The translations under genes were made by a program, and so were the position numbers. Below the pieces are notes generated by a model. That model ran no database searches, was not told the origin of the DNA, and was given only the letters and a program-made list of their open reading frames with translations. Shown one piece after another: positions 1-8,920 of a stretch of 64,000 nucleotides of DNA; positions within the stretch are counted from its first letter, which is position 1; every line of letters begins with the position of its first letter. The stretch comes from Ypsolopha sequella (lineage: Eukaryota > Arthropoda > Insecta > Lepidoptera > Ypsolophidae), in the NCBI GenBank assembly GCA_934047225.1, contig CAKOHE010000088.1, positions 1 to 64,000 of the forward strand, written 5' to 3'.

Positions 1-686
1 ATTACCACCGCTTACCTGCTTTTGTGATGCTATGAGTAGAGTTGATTCTGTCAAATACCTAGGCGTAACTTTAGATGAAAACTTGAACTTTAGGTCACAT
101 GTCGCGACTCTATCAACACGTGCAAGAAAACTGTTCCATATCATGAAAAAGGTTCGTGATCTTAGTGACAAAAATGTTCTTAGAACGGTGTACACGGCTC
201 TATGTACACGGCTCTATGTACACGGCTCTATGTCAGTCAACGCCGAGTTATTGTATCTCATGCTGGGGTGGCGCTGCAAAAACCAATTAGATCGAGCTGG
301 AAAGATCCCAACGCTCAATCCTGAAGGTGTTGTATAAAAACCGATATAGGTTCCCGACGCACGAGTTATACAGGGAATGTAACGTTCTCTCAGTGCGTCA
401 ACTGTTAATTTTTAAGGAAGTCTGCTCTGCCTACAGAAATGCACTTAAAACACCTGAATTTGTCGATTCTCTAAAAAAGAGAGTAACTAAGATACATGTT
501 CCAATGATGCACACAACGTTTGCCCAACGGTTCGGACCTTTTCTTCGTTCTTTCTTGTTTAATAAAACTCTACAGAAATGTGATTTTCGTCACTGTACAG
601 TAATAGAAGCCAAGCGTAAAATATTTTTGTTTATCCATAAATTAGATTACGATAGCATGGAAAATCTTTTGAAAATATCTAAATAA
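1..686 (+). pseudogene. Decayed RT C-terminal fragment of a CR1/Jockey-type non-LTR element
   Basis: The reading frame from about 32 has the post-catalytic RT signature KYLGVTLDENLNF, as found after the active site in CR1/Jockey-type elements. The tail from 327 to the stop at 684-686 (RYRFPTHELYREC...LSVRQL) is the usual C-terminal region of such proteins. The frame is broken by a 14-bp unit present three times in a row at about 189-233 and by an in-frame TAG at 288-290. Reading the alternate frame across 235-345 gives the expected CWGGAAKTN and ILKVLYKNRYRF motifs, which shows the 327 ORF is the same protein. The RT active site lies off the left edge. It is a dead copy and the only sequence left of the first TTAGG array. 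Confidence 0.75.
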
Positions 687-1080
687 AGAAGTTTTCAACA
701 TAACTTAGAACCATTATAATAAAATGATCTATATATTTATGTAGGAAATCTTATACATTACATATATATTACATATATAACATTTTTTACTTTTTGTATA
801 TTTAATTATAATATCTTATATATTTAATAAAATATTATTTTAGATTTTTGTAAATACTTACGTAGGTAGTAACCAAAAATTCCTCCTTTCCCCCACTTCC
901 TTAGAACTGAATTGTAGATTATTATACTTTTACTTTAAATTTAAATGTCAAGCTTATGTATGTAGTGCAAAACAAATTAATTATGTTAAATTCCTACGCC
1001 CTGTAAATCATTTTTGTATAATTCTTACTCTTGGGCCTCTGCCAAACAGATTTTTATCTAGTGTAGAGACCACTGATACT
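687..1080 (+). other. AT-rich 3' UTR of the decayed RT fragment, ending directly at TTAGG
   Basis: No coding sequence is visible. It is AT-rich with several polyadenylation-like AATAAA and ATATAT stretches. The end contains a GGGCCTCTGCCAAACAG block resembling the 3' ends of some insect non-LTR elements. The sequence passes straight into TTAGG at 1080/1081 with no poly(A) or microsatellite tail. Confidence 0.55.
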
Positions 1081-1152
1081 TTAGGTTAGGTTAGGTTAGG
1101 TTAGGTTAGGTTAGGTTAGGTTAGGTTAGGTTAGGTTAGGTTAGGTTAGGTT
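1081..1152 (+). repeat. (TTAGG)n telomeric array, about 14 units
   Basis: Perfect TTAGG pentamers run for 72 bp. The array ends ...GGTT, and SART element A starts immediately with CCCGTGGG. This is the insect-type telomere repeat; G-rich strand polarity puts the chromosome end to the right. Confidence 0.97.
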
Positions 1153-1576
1153 CCCGTGGGAGATGCTGGTCTTCTATCGGGCGCGTCCCCAGGTGGCGGA
1201 TAGGGGAATGCCTCCTAGATATAGGAGGTACCGGTTTATACGGCGCGGACCAAAACCAGCAGGGGGGGAGTTGCTCTCTGCATTCCTCTGCTCATCAGAG
1301 GAAGCAGAAGATGCGACTGAGTGCGACGAGCTTGGCCAGTATAACAGCTGGCAGGCACGGGCTTCGGCCACCGTCGGACAACCCGTAAGCCCACACATGT
1401 GGGAATGGGGGCCTTTCTGCAAGGCCGTGAGGAAGAAAACCTCTTTAAAACAATTACCCTAATCCCAAGGTTTCCCGTGCTGATGGGATGAATGGCTGGA
1501 AGGATTCCAGTCCCGAGCGGGAAGGGGGACCGTCCCCCTCTCAGAAAAGGCGATAGGATTATCGACAAAACCACCC
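1153..1576 (+). promoter_or_regulatory. 5' UTR of SART copy A
   Basis: This is 424 bp between the telomeric junction and the ORF1 ATG. It is GC-rich and shares the start CCCGTGGGAG, the GGTGGCGGATAGGGGAATGCCTCC block and the ACCAAAACCAGCAGGG block with the 5' UTR of SART C (46510-46918). Short ORFs here are not conserved. Internal promoter activity is expected from the family but not visible directly. Confidence 0.75.
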
Positions 1577-3490
1577 ATGGAGGCGAATTGTAAAAATAAG
1601 CTACCCCAGGAGGGTACCGGCTTAGCCGGAGAATCCCTCCCCGAGCATAGCTCGGGCTGCCCCTCGTATTCTGGGGGGGGCAACAACCGCCGAAATATTG
1701 CAGGAGACAGTGACAGTGGAGAGAGCGTTAAATCGTTCCTCTCTATTTCGTCACAAATGTCGACCGCTTCGGATACTACGCGAAAGCGGAAAAAGACTTC
1801 AACGGCAAGTCAACGCGGAGGAAAAAAGGTTTTGTTAACCGATGAGAATGAGTTCCTTGTTCCCTGCGAAAGGGGGACCATTGAAACCCGTTCCATGCGG
1901 ACCTTACCAAGACCGGAGGACCTCGCAAGTTCCATGCAGGACTTGCAGACTGCAGAGTTGGCCAATCGCGTCACCGAGCAGCTGGATGAGGTTGAAAAGG
2001 TGGCTATGACATCCGGCAACCTTAAAGGGGGATATGTTCGAAGTCTTCGAATTGCTGCTCGCACCTTGCGGGCGGCAACGTATGAACTGGAAAGAAGAAC
2101 ATTAGCCTCTGCTAATGTGGAGAGGTTGGAGCGGGAGAACTCAGAATTACGTTCCCAACTCAGTGTCCTCACCACGCGCGTGGACGAGCTCTCCAAAGAG
2201 CAAAATCGTCTGCATAGGGAAGGCAAGGAGGCAAATGCCGGGAATGTCACCTCCGTCACAAGCATTGAACGAGGAAAAGAGCGGCTCACTCTTGACCAGA
2301 TCGGCTCACTTATTGAGGCTAAGTTAAGTCGTTTTAGATCGGAGTTGTTCCCTGATAGGGTGCTCAGGCCCCCTCTAAAAGGTGCAGCATCGGCTGTGAC
2401 AGGAGCTGCTGTGGGTGCAGGCACCCCGAATCAGTCGAAGAAGAAGGGTGGCCGACCGCTGAAGCCTGGTACGTCAGTGGCTTCCATCAGTCAGCCAGCA
2501 ACAGCAAACGCCAGCCTGCCAGCGCTGCAGCCAGATCAGGCTCCTAGAGTCGAGAGCGAGTCCTGGGCGGCAGTGACTCGCAGGAGGGCTAAAGCTGGTA
2601 CTGCGAAAAAGCAGGACGCACCCCCAAAAAAGCTGGCCAAGAAAGTGGTGAGACCGCCTCGAGCCCCAGCATCCGCCGCCATCACTGTGACGGTACCGGA
2701 GGGGTCCTCCACCACTTACGCCGAGGTTATGGCCGCAGCGAAGGATCGCATCAAGCTGACTGAACTCGGTATTGAGACGGTCAAGCAAAAGCGTGCCATC
2801 ACAGGAGGCCTGGTTTTGGAGATCTCTGGCCCAGAGTGCTCCTCAAAGGCTGACATCCTTGCTTGCAGAATGCGGGAAGTCCTATCCGAGAAGGACGTGC
2901 GCGTGTCCCGGCCGGTAAAGATGGGTGAAGTGCGCGTTAGAGGGCTGGACGATGCCGTTACCCCACAGGAGGTTACGGCTGCTGTGGTTGAGGCCGGAAA
3001 CTGTCTCGAGGCGGACGTGAAGGTCGGAGAAATCCGCCGCACGGCCTCGACCCTCGGAACGGCGTGGGTGAGATGCCCAGCCACAGTGGTCCAAAGGATG
3101 GCTGCAACCAAGCATCTCCGTGTTGGATGGGTGGCAGCAACTGTGGAGGTACTGGAGGCTAGGCCTCTACAATGCTTCCGCTGTCTTGAGTTGGGACACG
3201 TTCGCCTCAAGTGTCCCAATAAAGAGGACAGAAGTGGACGGTGCTACGCCTGCGGGGAGCCAGGCCACCGGGCGAGACAGTGCACCGCGAAGGTGTTGAA
3301 GTGCCCACTGTGCTCGGATCTTGGCCGCCCAGCCAACCACAGGCTGGGATCAAAACTTTGTGCCCCAAAGAGTAGAAGGAGTAAGCAGGCTCCTTCTGCT
3401 TCTAGCCCAACAGCGGCTAGAGTAGAAGCGGCTCCTAGCACCCAGCCGCCACCAACGGAGGAAATGGACACGACACATTCACCGTCATAA
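1577..3490 (+). CDS. SART-like ORF1: gag-like nucleic-acid-binding protein (637 aa)
   Basis: ORF1 proteins of R1-clade elements bind element RNA and carry it to the target. Here the N-terminal third is Ser- and charge-rich. A coiled coil is likely near residues 175-220 (LERENSELRSQL, VDELSKEQNRL). A basic Ala/Pro/Lys linker follows. Three zinc knuckles lie at the C-terminus, starting near residues 533 (CFRCLELGHVRLKC), 556 (CYACGEPGHRARQC) and 576 (CPLC...H...C). The ATG at 1577 is the first in frame and matches copy B. The stop at 3488-3490 overlaps the open ORF2 frame, which lies in -1. The protein is intact even though ORF2 of this copy is broken. Confidence 0.93.
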   Translation: MEANCKNKLPQEGTGLAGESLPEHSSGCPSYSGGGNNRRNIAGDSDSGESVKSFLSISSQMSTASDTTRKRKKTSTASQRGGKKVLLTDENEFLVPCERGTIETRSMRTLPRPEDLASSMQDLQTAELANRVTEQLDEVEKVAMTSGNLKGGYVRSLRIAARTLRAATYELERRTLASANVERLERENSELRSQLSVLTTRVDELSKEQNRLHREGKEANAGNVTSVTSIERGKERLTLDQIGSLIEAKLSRFRSELFPDRVLRPPLKGAASAVTGAAVGAGTPNQSKKKGGRPLKPGTSVASISQPATANASLPALQPDQAPRVESESWAAVTRRRAKAGTAKKQDAPPKKLAKKVVRPPRAPASAAITVTVPEGSSTTYAEVMAAAKDRIKLTELGIETVKQKRAITGGLVLEISGPECSSKADILACRMREVLSEKDVRVSRPVKMGEVRVRGLDDAVTPQEVTAAVVEAGNCLEADVKVGEIRRTASTLGTAWVRCPATVVQRMAATKHLRVGWVAATVEVLEARPLQCFRCLELGHVRLKCPNKEDRSGRCYACGEPGHRARQCTAKVLKCPLCSDLGRPANHRLGSKLCAPKSRRSKQAPSASSPTAARVEAAPSTQPPPTEEMDTTHSPS

Positions 3491-3498
3491 ATAGTTCA

Positions 3499-6400
3499 TT
3501 CCTTCAGTGCAATCTGAACCACTGCCGTGGTGCGCAGGACCTGCTACTGCAAACCATTGCGGAGGGTTCGATTGCCCTGGCGGTAATTTCGGAGCCCTAC
3601 AGGGTTCCAAAAGACCCCCACTGGATGTGTGACGGAGCCGCCTTGGTTGCCGTGTACTGGAGAGGCAAGGATGGAGACCCTCCCTGCAGAATCCTGGCCA
3701 GAGGGCAAGGTTTCGTTGCGGTCGAGTGGGGCCAGATGGTGGTGGTTGGGTGTTATGTCTCTCCCAATATCTCCCTCGCGGACTACGAGATATTTCTGGA
3801 CGGGTTGGTGGTATGCATTCGCGGATATCTCACCCGTCCGATGCTTGTCCTGGGGGACTTTACTGGGAGACGATACTGGAGTGGGCGGCGAGTCTCGACA
3901 TCCGCCTACTTAACCAGGGGGCGGTGCCAACCTGCGTGCGCTGGCAGGGGGAGTCGATTGTTGACTTGTCGTGGGCGACTTCCACTGCAGAGAGCATGGT
4001 GTCGGGATGGAGAGTTGCGGAAGAGATGGTCACCCTCTCTGATCATCGCCACATCTTTTTTGAGGTGGCAGTCCGATCTCTCGGTCCTTGTCTCAGGAGT
4101 CGCAGCCCTCCGAGGAGGTGGTCCCTGAGGCAAATGGACCGAGATAAGCTCAAAGCTGCTGCTGCCGTGGCAGCCTGGCCGGAGACTCCTGGTGATGAAG
4201 TTGACCTCAATCCTGAAGTTGAGGTGGCATGGTTTCGGGAATCCATGTCAATGGTTTGCGATGCTGCAATGCCCCGAGCCAAGCCAGTGGAGAAGAGGTC
4301 GATGTACTGGTGGTCGGAAGAGATTGCAGAAATGCGTGCGATCTGCTTGCGGTGCCGACGCCAGTACCTCAGAACCAGGAGAAGGCGACTTGCCACGGCA
4401 GAAGAAAGGGCGGTGACCTATGAGGAGTATCGGATTGCCACAAAGCACCTCCAGATTGCCATCACTGAGGCTAAGGCCCGGTCTTGGGCTGAACTTCTAC
4501 GGGACCTGGACAAGGACCCATGGGGTCGACCATATAAGATGGTCATGGGGAAGCTGCGGCCCTGGGTTCCGCCTTTGACGGAAACCCTTGAACCGAATCT
4601 GGTAGACACAGTGGTCAACACTCTCTTCCCCAGAACCCAGGATGACCCTGTGCCCTTGACCCCCGTAGAACTGCCAATCTGGTCCGACGATCTGGAGGTA
4701 TCAAAACCAGAGCTGACCTGCGCCGTCAAACGCCTAGCAGCGCGCAACACCGCCCCTGGCCCAGACGGTATCCCGGGTCGGGCGTGGGTGCTCGCCATGG
4801 TGGAGCTAGGAGACAGGCTAAGGCGGTTGTTTACAAGCTGTCTCCGCATTGGCCAGTTCCCACGCACCTGGAAGGAGGCCAGGCTGGTGCTTCTGGTGAA
4901 GGAGGGCAGAGATCCGGACTCTCCATCCGGTTACCGACCCATATGCCTCTTAGATGAAGTGGGCAAACTATTCGAAAGAATAATTGCCCACCGTCTAAAC
5001 TCACATCTTGTGAGAGTGGGCCCCGACCTGTCTGACAGCCAGTTCGGCTTTCGACAGGGTCGATCAACATTGGACGCAATTCTCCGTGTTCGACACATGT
5101 CAAACCGGGTGGTCTCCCAGGGCGGGGTAGTGTTGGCGATCAGTTTAGACATAGTGAACGCTTTCAACTCCCTACCCTGGAGTGCGATCAGAAGGGCGTT
5201 GATTGATCACGACGTCCCTTCTTATCTGCAACGGATCATAGGGGCCTACCTGAGCGACAGGACAATTAAATATACGGGTCGAGACGGCTCAGTACACAGC
5301 AGGGAGGTGAACTGCGGCGTCCCCCAGGGGTCAGTGCTGGGTCCCTTGCTGTGGAACATAGCATATGACGCGGTGCTATGCGTCGGTCTACCCGAGGGTG
5401 TCACAGTCGTCTGTTACGCAGATGACACTCTCGTTCTGATCGAGGGTGACACCTTCGAGAATACCGTCCGAAGCGCCGAACTTGGTGTGGCCTGCATCGT
5501 GGACAAAATCCACGAGCTTGGGCTACGAGTGGCACCCCAGAAGACCGAGGCTATATGGTTCCACAAGCTTCCTAGAAGCCAGGAACCTCCCAGCCTTTCG
5601 GTATGTGTCGGCTCGACTCAGGTCCAGATTGGAAGGTACATGAAGTACCTTGGCCTCATCCTCGACAGCCGTTGGGGGTTTGAGGAGCACTTCAGCCGTC
5701 AGGTCCTTCGGATTCAGAAGGTAGCCGGTGCACTTCACCGACTGCTGCCTAATCTTGGGGGGCCCAGGGAGGAAGTTCGCCGTCTGTACGCGATGGTAGT
5801 GCGGTCTATTGCTCTCTACGGAGCTCCCGTATGGTCCGCAAGATTGGGAATCAGGCGTTGCAGGACTATGTTCTATAGTGTGCAGCGCAAGATGGCAATG
5901 CGGATCGCCCGCGGATATCGCACGATATCGTTCCAAGCGGCGACGCTCCTCGCGCGTTTTCCACCGCTTGATATCCTGGCCGATATGGATGAGAGGGTAT
6001 TTGCCTCAAGTCGTGGCATCGACTGTAGTGGTGAAAATGCGCCCCAAGAGCCGCTGGAGAGGGTGAAGCAGCGGGAACACCGCGCCGCGCTGGAGTCATG
6101 GCACGATAGGCTACATGAGCCGCAAAGTGCCAGACAGCGCGTAGTTGGTGCAATACTGCCCAATTTCTGGACGTGGATGATGCGAGGCTTCGGACGAGTC
6201 ACGTACCGGATGACGCAAGTGCTCACAGGGCATGGCTGCTTCGGTGAGTATCTGTGTCGAATCGGACGTGAAGAGACGGCCCAGTGTCACCATTGTGATG
6301 GTGATCTGGACTCGGCGCAGCACACACTCGAAGAGTGCCCTGCCTGGGACTCCGAGCGGCAGGACCTGGTTAGTCAGGTTGGGCAGGACCTCTCTCCACC

Positions 6401-6575
6401 GGCGTTAGTCAATTCTATGCTGACAGGGGAGAGTTCATGGGAAGCCGTTACCAGGTTCTGCGAGAGCGTAATGGTGCGGAAAGAGGAGGCTGAGCGGGAG
6501 AGGGAGAGGGCCAATCCCGCTCGAAGGAGGAGGCACCGAGGAGGAAGAGGTGACCACCTCCATACCGCCCAGTAG
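3499..6575 (+). pseudogene. SART-like ORF2 (EN-RT), frameshifted in the endonuclease
   Basis: The product would be an APE-type endonuclease plus reverse transcriptase. The EN N-terminus (FLQCNLNHC with catalytic Asn; ISEPY with catalytic Glu) is open from before 3499 without an ATG, in -1 relative to ORF1. Near 3859, copy B's GDFNAH region is lost: about 49 bp are replaced by 6 bp, a net loss of 43 bp that shifts the frame. The rest stays open to 6575: SDHRH at the end of EN, an RT domain with the CYADD active site near 5410, and a C-terminal CCHC-like finger (CHHC...H...C) near 6285-6330. Without the shift it would match the 1039-aa ORF2 of copy B. Confidence 0.9.
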
Positions 6576-6970
6576 TTCGGGCATAGAATAAGACTACGGT
6601 ATCCCCTGCCTGTCGTAAAAGGCGACTAAAAGGGGCTCCCGAGCTGCGGATGCGTGGGGGCGGGGGCCCCTCGTATCTACTAAACAGCTCCGGGAGGATG
6701 GCAGCACGATGTGGTCTCGTGCTGCCTTGGCACCGAGAGGGTGCAAGGGGAAGCAATACTCAGCTTCCCCAGGGAGGGCCGCAGACGCGGCGTTGCGCCA
6801 GAGGGGCACCGGTGCGTTCCACAGGAGATCCCGGAGCCCCTTGATTGGCGTGGAGGAAGGCCACCATGGGGTTTTAGCCGGTAAGAGTCCGGCATAACCT
6901 CTCCCGCTCCCCCAAGCCGGAAGGTATCCATGAAGGATTTCCCCATGTAAAAAAAAAAAAAAAAAAAAAA
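6576..6970 (+). other. 3' UTR and poly(A) of SART copy A
   Basis: The UTR is GC-rich with conserved ACTACGGTATCCCCTGCCTG near 6594 and a hairpin GCCGG-TAAGAGT-CCGGC at 6877-6893. Poly(A) covers 6949-6970. In the SART1 family such 3' UTR structures are read by the RT during target-primed reverse transcription (known for the family, inferred here). Confidence 0.8.
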
Positions 6971-6993
6971 GGTTAGGTTAGGTTAGGTTAGGT
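6971..6993 (+). repeat. (TTAGG)n, about 4.5 units
   Basis: A GGTTAGG run separates the poly(A) of copy A from the truncated 5' end of copy B. Confidence 0.95.
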
Positions 6994-7013
6994 TATTATC
7001 GACAAAACCACCC

Positions 7014-8918
7014 ATGGAGGCGAATTGTAAAAATAAGCTACCCCAGGAGGGTACCGGCTTAGCCGGAGAATCCCTCCCCGAGCATAGCTCGGGCTGCCCC
7101 TCGTATTCTGGGGGGGGCAACAACCGCCAAAGTATTGAAGGAGACAGTGACAGTGGAGAGAGCGTTAAATCGTTCTTCTCTATTTCGTCACAAATGTCAA
7201 CAGCTTCTGAAACTTCGCGAAAGCGGAAGAAGACCTCACCGTTGAGTGAACGTGGACGAAAAAAGAAGGTTTTGTCAACCGACGAGGTTGAGTTCCTTGT
7301 TCCCCGCGAAAGGGGGACCAGTGAAACCCGTGCCATGCGGACCTTACCAAGACCGGAGGACCTGGCAAGTTCCATGCAGGACTTGCAGACTGCAGAGTTG
7401 GCCAATCGCGTCACCGAGCAGCTGGATGAGGTTAAAAAGGTAGCCACGACATCCGGCAACCTAAAAGGAGGTTATGTTCGAAGCCTTCGAATTGCTGCTC
7501 GCACCTTGCGGGCAGCAACGTATGAACTGGAAAGGAGAACATTAGCCTCTGCTAATGTGGAGAGGTTAGAGCGGGAGAACAAAGAACTACGTTCCCAACT
7601 CAGTGTCCTCACCACGCGCGTGGACGAGCTCTCCAAAGAGCAAAGGGAAGGCAAGGAGGCAAATGCCGGGAGTGTCACCTCCGTCACAAGCACGGAACGA
7701 GGACAAGATCGGCTCACTCTTGACCAGATCGGCTCACTTATTGAGGCTAAGTTGAGTCGTTTTAGATCGGAGTTGTTTCCTGATAGGGCGCTCAGGCCCC
7801 CATTAAAAGGTACAGCATCGGCTGTGACAGGAGCTGCTGTGGGTGCAGGCACTCCGAATCAGCCGAAGAAGAAGGGTGGCCGACCACTGAAGCCTAGTAC
7901 GTCAGTGGCTTCCCTCAGTCAGCCAGCGCCAGCAAACGCCAGCCAGCCAGCGCTGCAGCCAGACCAGGCTCCTAGAGTTGAGAGCGAGTCCTGGGCGGCA
8001 GTGACTCGCAAGAAGGCTAAAGCTGGGACTGCGAAAAAGCAGGACGCACCCCCAAAAAAGCTGGCCAAGAAAGTGGTGAGACCGCCTCGAGCCCCAGCGT
8101 CCGCCGCCATCACTGTGACGGTACCGGAGGGGTCCTCCACCACTTACGCCGAGGTTATGGCCGCAGCGAAGGATCGCATCAAGCTGACTGAACTCGGTAT
8201 TGAGACGGTCAAGCAAAAGCGTGCCATCACAGGAGGCCTGGTTTTGGAGATCTCTGGCCCAGAGTGCTCCTCAAAGGCTGACATCCTAGCCTGCAGAATG
8301 CGGGAAGTCCTATCCGAGAAGGACGTGCGCGTGTCCCGGCCGGTGAAGATGGGTGAAGTGCGCGTTAGAGGGCTGGACGATGCCGTTACCCCACAGGAGG
8401 TTACGGCTGCTGTGGCTGAGGCCGGAAACTGCCTTGAGGCGGACGTGAAGGTCGGAGAAATCCGCCGCACGGCCTCGACCCTCGGAACGGCGTGGGTGAG
8501 ATGCCCAGCCACAGTGGTCCAAAGGATGGCTGCAACCAAGCATCTCCGTGTTGGATGGGTGGCAGCAACTGTGGAGGTACTGGAGGCTAGGCCTCTACAA
8601 TGCTTCCGCTGCCTTGAGTTGGGACACGTTCGCCTCAAGTGTCCCAATAAAGAGGACAGAAGTGGACGGTGCTACGCCTGCGGGGAGCCAGGCCACCGGG
8701 CGAGACAGTGCACCACGAAGGTGTTGAAGTGCCCACTGTGCTCGGATCTTGGCCGCCCAGCCAACCACAGGCTGGGATCAAAACTTTGTGCCCCAAAGAG
8801 TAGAAGGAGTAAGCAGGCTCCTTCTGCTTCTAGCCCAACAGCGGCTAGAGTAGAAGCGGCTCCTAGCACCCAGCCGCCACCAACGGAGGAAATGGACACG
8901 ACACATTCACCGTCATAA
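7014..8918 (+). CDS. SART-like ORF1: gag-like protein (634 aa)
   Basis: It has the same architecture as ORF1 of copy A: acidic/Ser-rich N-terminus, coiled coil, basic Ala/Pro-rich middle and three C-terminal zinc knuckles (CFRCLELGHVRLKC, CYACGEPGHRARQC, CPLC...H...C). It is three residues shorter, mainly from a small deletion after the coiled coil (SKEQREGKEAN versus SKEQNRLHREGKEAN). Start 7014 is the conserved ATG, 20 bp inside the element. The stop TAA is at 8916-8918. The region between ORF1 and ORF2 is 6 bp shorter than in copy A, which keeps the ORF2 frame open. Confidence 0.93.
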   Translation: MEANCKNKLPQEGTGLAGESLPEHSSGCPSYSGGGNNRQSIEGDSDSGESVKSFFSISSQMSTASETSRKRKKTSPLSERGRKKKVLSTDEVEFLVPRERGTSETRAMRTLPRPEDLASSMQDLQTAELANRVTEQLDEVKKVATTSGNLKGGYVRSLRIAARTLRAATYELERRTLASANVERLERENKELRSQLSVLTTRVDELSKEQREGKEANAGSVTSVTSTERGQDRLTLDQIGSLIEAKLSRFRSELFPDRALRPPLKGTASAVTGAAVGAGTPNQPKKKGGRPLKPSTSVASLSQPAPANASQPALQPDQAPRVESESWAAVTRKKAKAGTAKKQDAPPKKLAKKVVRPPRAPASAAITVTVPEGSSTTYAEVMAAAKDRIKLTELGIETVKQKRAITGGLVLEISGPECSSKADILACRMREVLSEKDVRVSRPVKMGEVRVRGLDDAVTPQEVTAAVAEAGNCLEADVKVGEIRRTASTLGTAWVRCPATVVQRMAATKHLRVGWVAATVEVLEARPLQCFRCLELGHVRLKCPNKEDRSGRCYACGEPGHRARQCTTKVLKCPLCSDLGRPANHRLGSKLCAPKSRRSKQAPSASSPTAARVEAAPSTQPPPTEEMDTTHSPS

Positions 8919-8920
8919 AT

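Larger units (their letters stand above)
1153..6970 (+). mobile_element. SART-like telomere-specific non-LTR retrotransposon, copy A (full length, ORF2 frameshifted)
   Basis: The copy runs from the GGTT|CCCGTGGG junction to a poly(A) at 6949-6970 followed by GGTTAGG. This fits insertion between T and A of TTAGG, the target known for SART1 of Bombyx. It contains a 5' UTR, gag-like ORF1, EN-RT ORF2 and a structured 3' UTR. There is no RNase H or helicase. It is nearly identical to copy B, so both are young. A net 43-bp deletion in the endonuclease makes ORF2 non-functional. Confidence 0.92.

Noticed and set aside
1174..1574. Short overlapping ORFs in the SART 5' UTR
   Set aside because: The corresponding frames are not preserved in copy C despite high nucleotide similarity.
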